Positions 4,933 to 5,337 of a stretch of 5,337 nt of DNA are shown here, in pieces (the first letter of the stretch is position 1; every line of letters starts with the position of its first letter). The stretch is taken from positions 1 through 5,337 of the forward strand of contig QKDG01000112.1 in assembly GCA_003246805.1 (NCBI GenBank), given 5' to 3'. The notes under the pieces were generated by a model. The model was not told the DNA's origin, ran no database searches, and was given only the letters and a program-made list of their open reading frames with translations. The DNA is from Clostridia bacterium (lineage in GTDB: Bacteria; Bacillota; Clostridia; Oscillospirales; Ruminococcaceae). The position numbers were made by a program, and so were the translations under genes.

Positions 4933-5337
4933 TTATTTTTTTAAACGTTTACCACTTACTGAATTAACTTCAAGCATTAAAATAGTAACAGCATCGACGT
5001 ATTTTTTATTAAAAGAAAAATCGCTTTTATCTGAATACTTTTTCATGATATAAGACAAAGCAGATTCCTTGTCATCTCTGACAATTTCTACAACGCCTTT
5101 TCCGATTACGCTTTCATATTCCATTGTATAATCACAAGCATTTTCGCCCGTTATCAGCTTGTGATGGCAGTCCATTTCAAAGCAAGCGTGGGGGTTTTTA
5201 CTAATAAGCTCAAGCTTCTTCCCCTCATTTGCGCAATGAAAGTATAAAAACAACCTGTTGTCTATATAGTTGTATCCAAAATTCATAGGAATAATATAAG
5301 GGTATCCATCATCAAACAAAGCAAGCCTGCAAGTGTC
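4933..5337 (-). CDS. Pyridoxamine 5'-phosphate oxidase-like flavin-binding protein, N-terminus cut off
   Basis: The gene enters from the right edge already in frame; 134 residues and the stop are visible. The sequence fits the PNPOx-like split-barrel family (often labelled NimA-related or FMN-binding). It opens TCRLALFDDGYPYIIPMNFGY, the conserved first strands, followed by LFLYFHCANEGKKLELI, NPHACFEMDC, YESVIGKGVVEIV and a helix around KESALSYIMKKY. Family members are usually near 155-165 residues, so roughly 20-30 residues should lie outside the window. An in-frame TTG at 5319 is not a believable start because homology continues upstream of it (residues before FDDG read TCRLAL). Such proteins bind FMN or related cofactors in the cytosol; the substrate cannot be told from sequence, and true PdxH activity is unlikely at this size. 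It lies 23 bases upstream of rimM on the same strand, an unusual neighbour for that gene. Confidence 0.87.
   Translation of the reverse strand, partial: DTCRLALFDDGYPYIIPMNFGYNYIDNRLFLYFHCANEGKKLELISKNPHACFEMDCHHKLITGENACDYTMEYESVIGKGVVEIVRDDKESALSYIMKKYSDKSDFSFNKKYVDAVTILMLEVNSVSGKRLKK

Noticed and set aside
1..5337. CRISPR array, insertion sequence, tRNA, rRNA or riboswitch
   Set aside because: I found no regularly spaced repeats, transposase, terminal inverted repeats, cloverleaf or known riboswitch core on either strand by reading.

Overview
The window looks like chromosomal DNA from a low-GC Gram-positive bacterium, most likely a clostridial lineage such as the Oscillospiraceae/Ruminococcaceae. 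The evidence is AT-rich intergenic DNA, Shine-Dalgarno sites of the AGGAGG/GGAG/GGGGA type, an HPr carrying both His15 and the Firmicutes-type regulatory Ser46, a clostridial-style FtsEX operon, and TTG start codon use. Every gene I can support lies on the minus strand, so transcription runs from high to low coordinates. This placement is inference; no rRNA or other phylogenetic marker is present.

Right part (5337 to 3667): the C-terminal 134 residues of a pyridoxamine 5'-phosphate oxidase-like flavin-binding protein enter from the right edge. After 23 bases comes rimM, which starts with TTG, and then trmD, which overlaps the end of rimM by 11 bases. RimM (30S maturation) and TrmD (m1G37 tRNA methylation) form a classic translation pair. 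Their usual companions rpsP and rplS are not adjacent here. TrmD has two unusual substitutions in otherwise strongly conserved active-site regions.

Middle (3666 to 3111): a self-contained ptsH (HPr) unit. It has a near-perfect sigma-A promoter (TTGACT, 17 bases, TATAAT), a 90-codon gene and a clean intrinsic terminator. Between trmD and this promoter is a non-coding stretch with a small GC-richer dyad of unknown role.

Left part (3110 to 1): an AT-rich gap with several dyads leads to a probable promoter carrying a 10-bp direct repeat and an 8-bp inverted repeat. This drives a PucR/CdaR-type helix-turn-helix regulator, followed with no visible terminator by ftsE, ftsX (overlapping by 20 bases) and the first 18 codons of a gene with a signal-peptide-like start. 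From known clostridial gene order, that last gene is probably the peptidoglycan hydrolase or coiled-coil partner activated by FtsEX. I infer one operon in which a ligand-sensing regulator is co-transcribed with the cell-wall hydrolysis module.

Overall this is mostly housekeeping DNA. I find no mobile element, CRISPR array, tRNA or rRNA, and no convincing new multi-gene system. The best leads are the variant TrmD active-site residues and the regulator linked to ftsEX.
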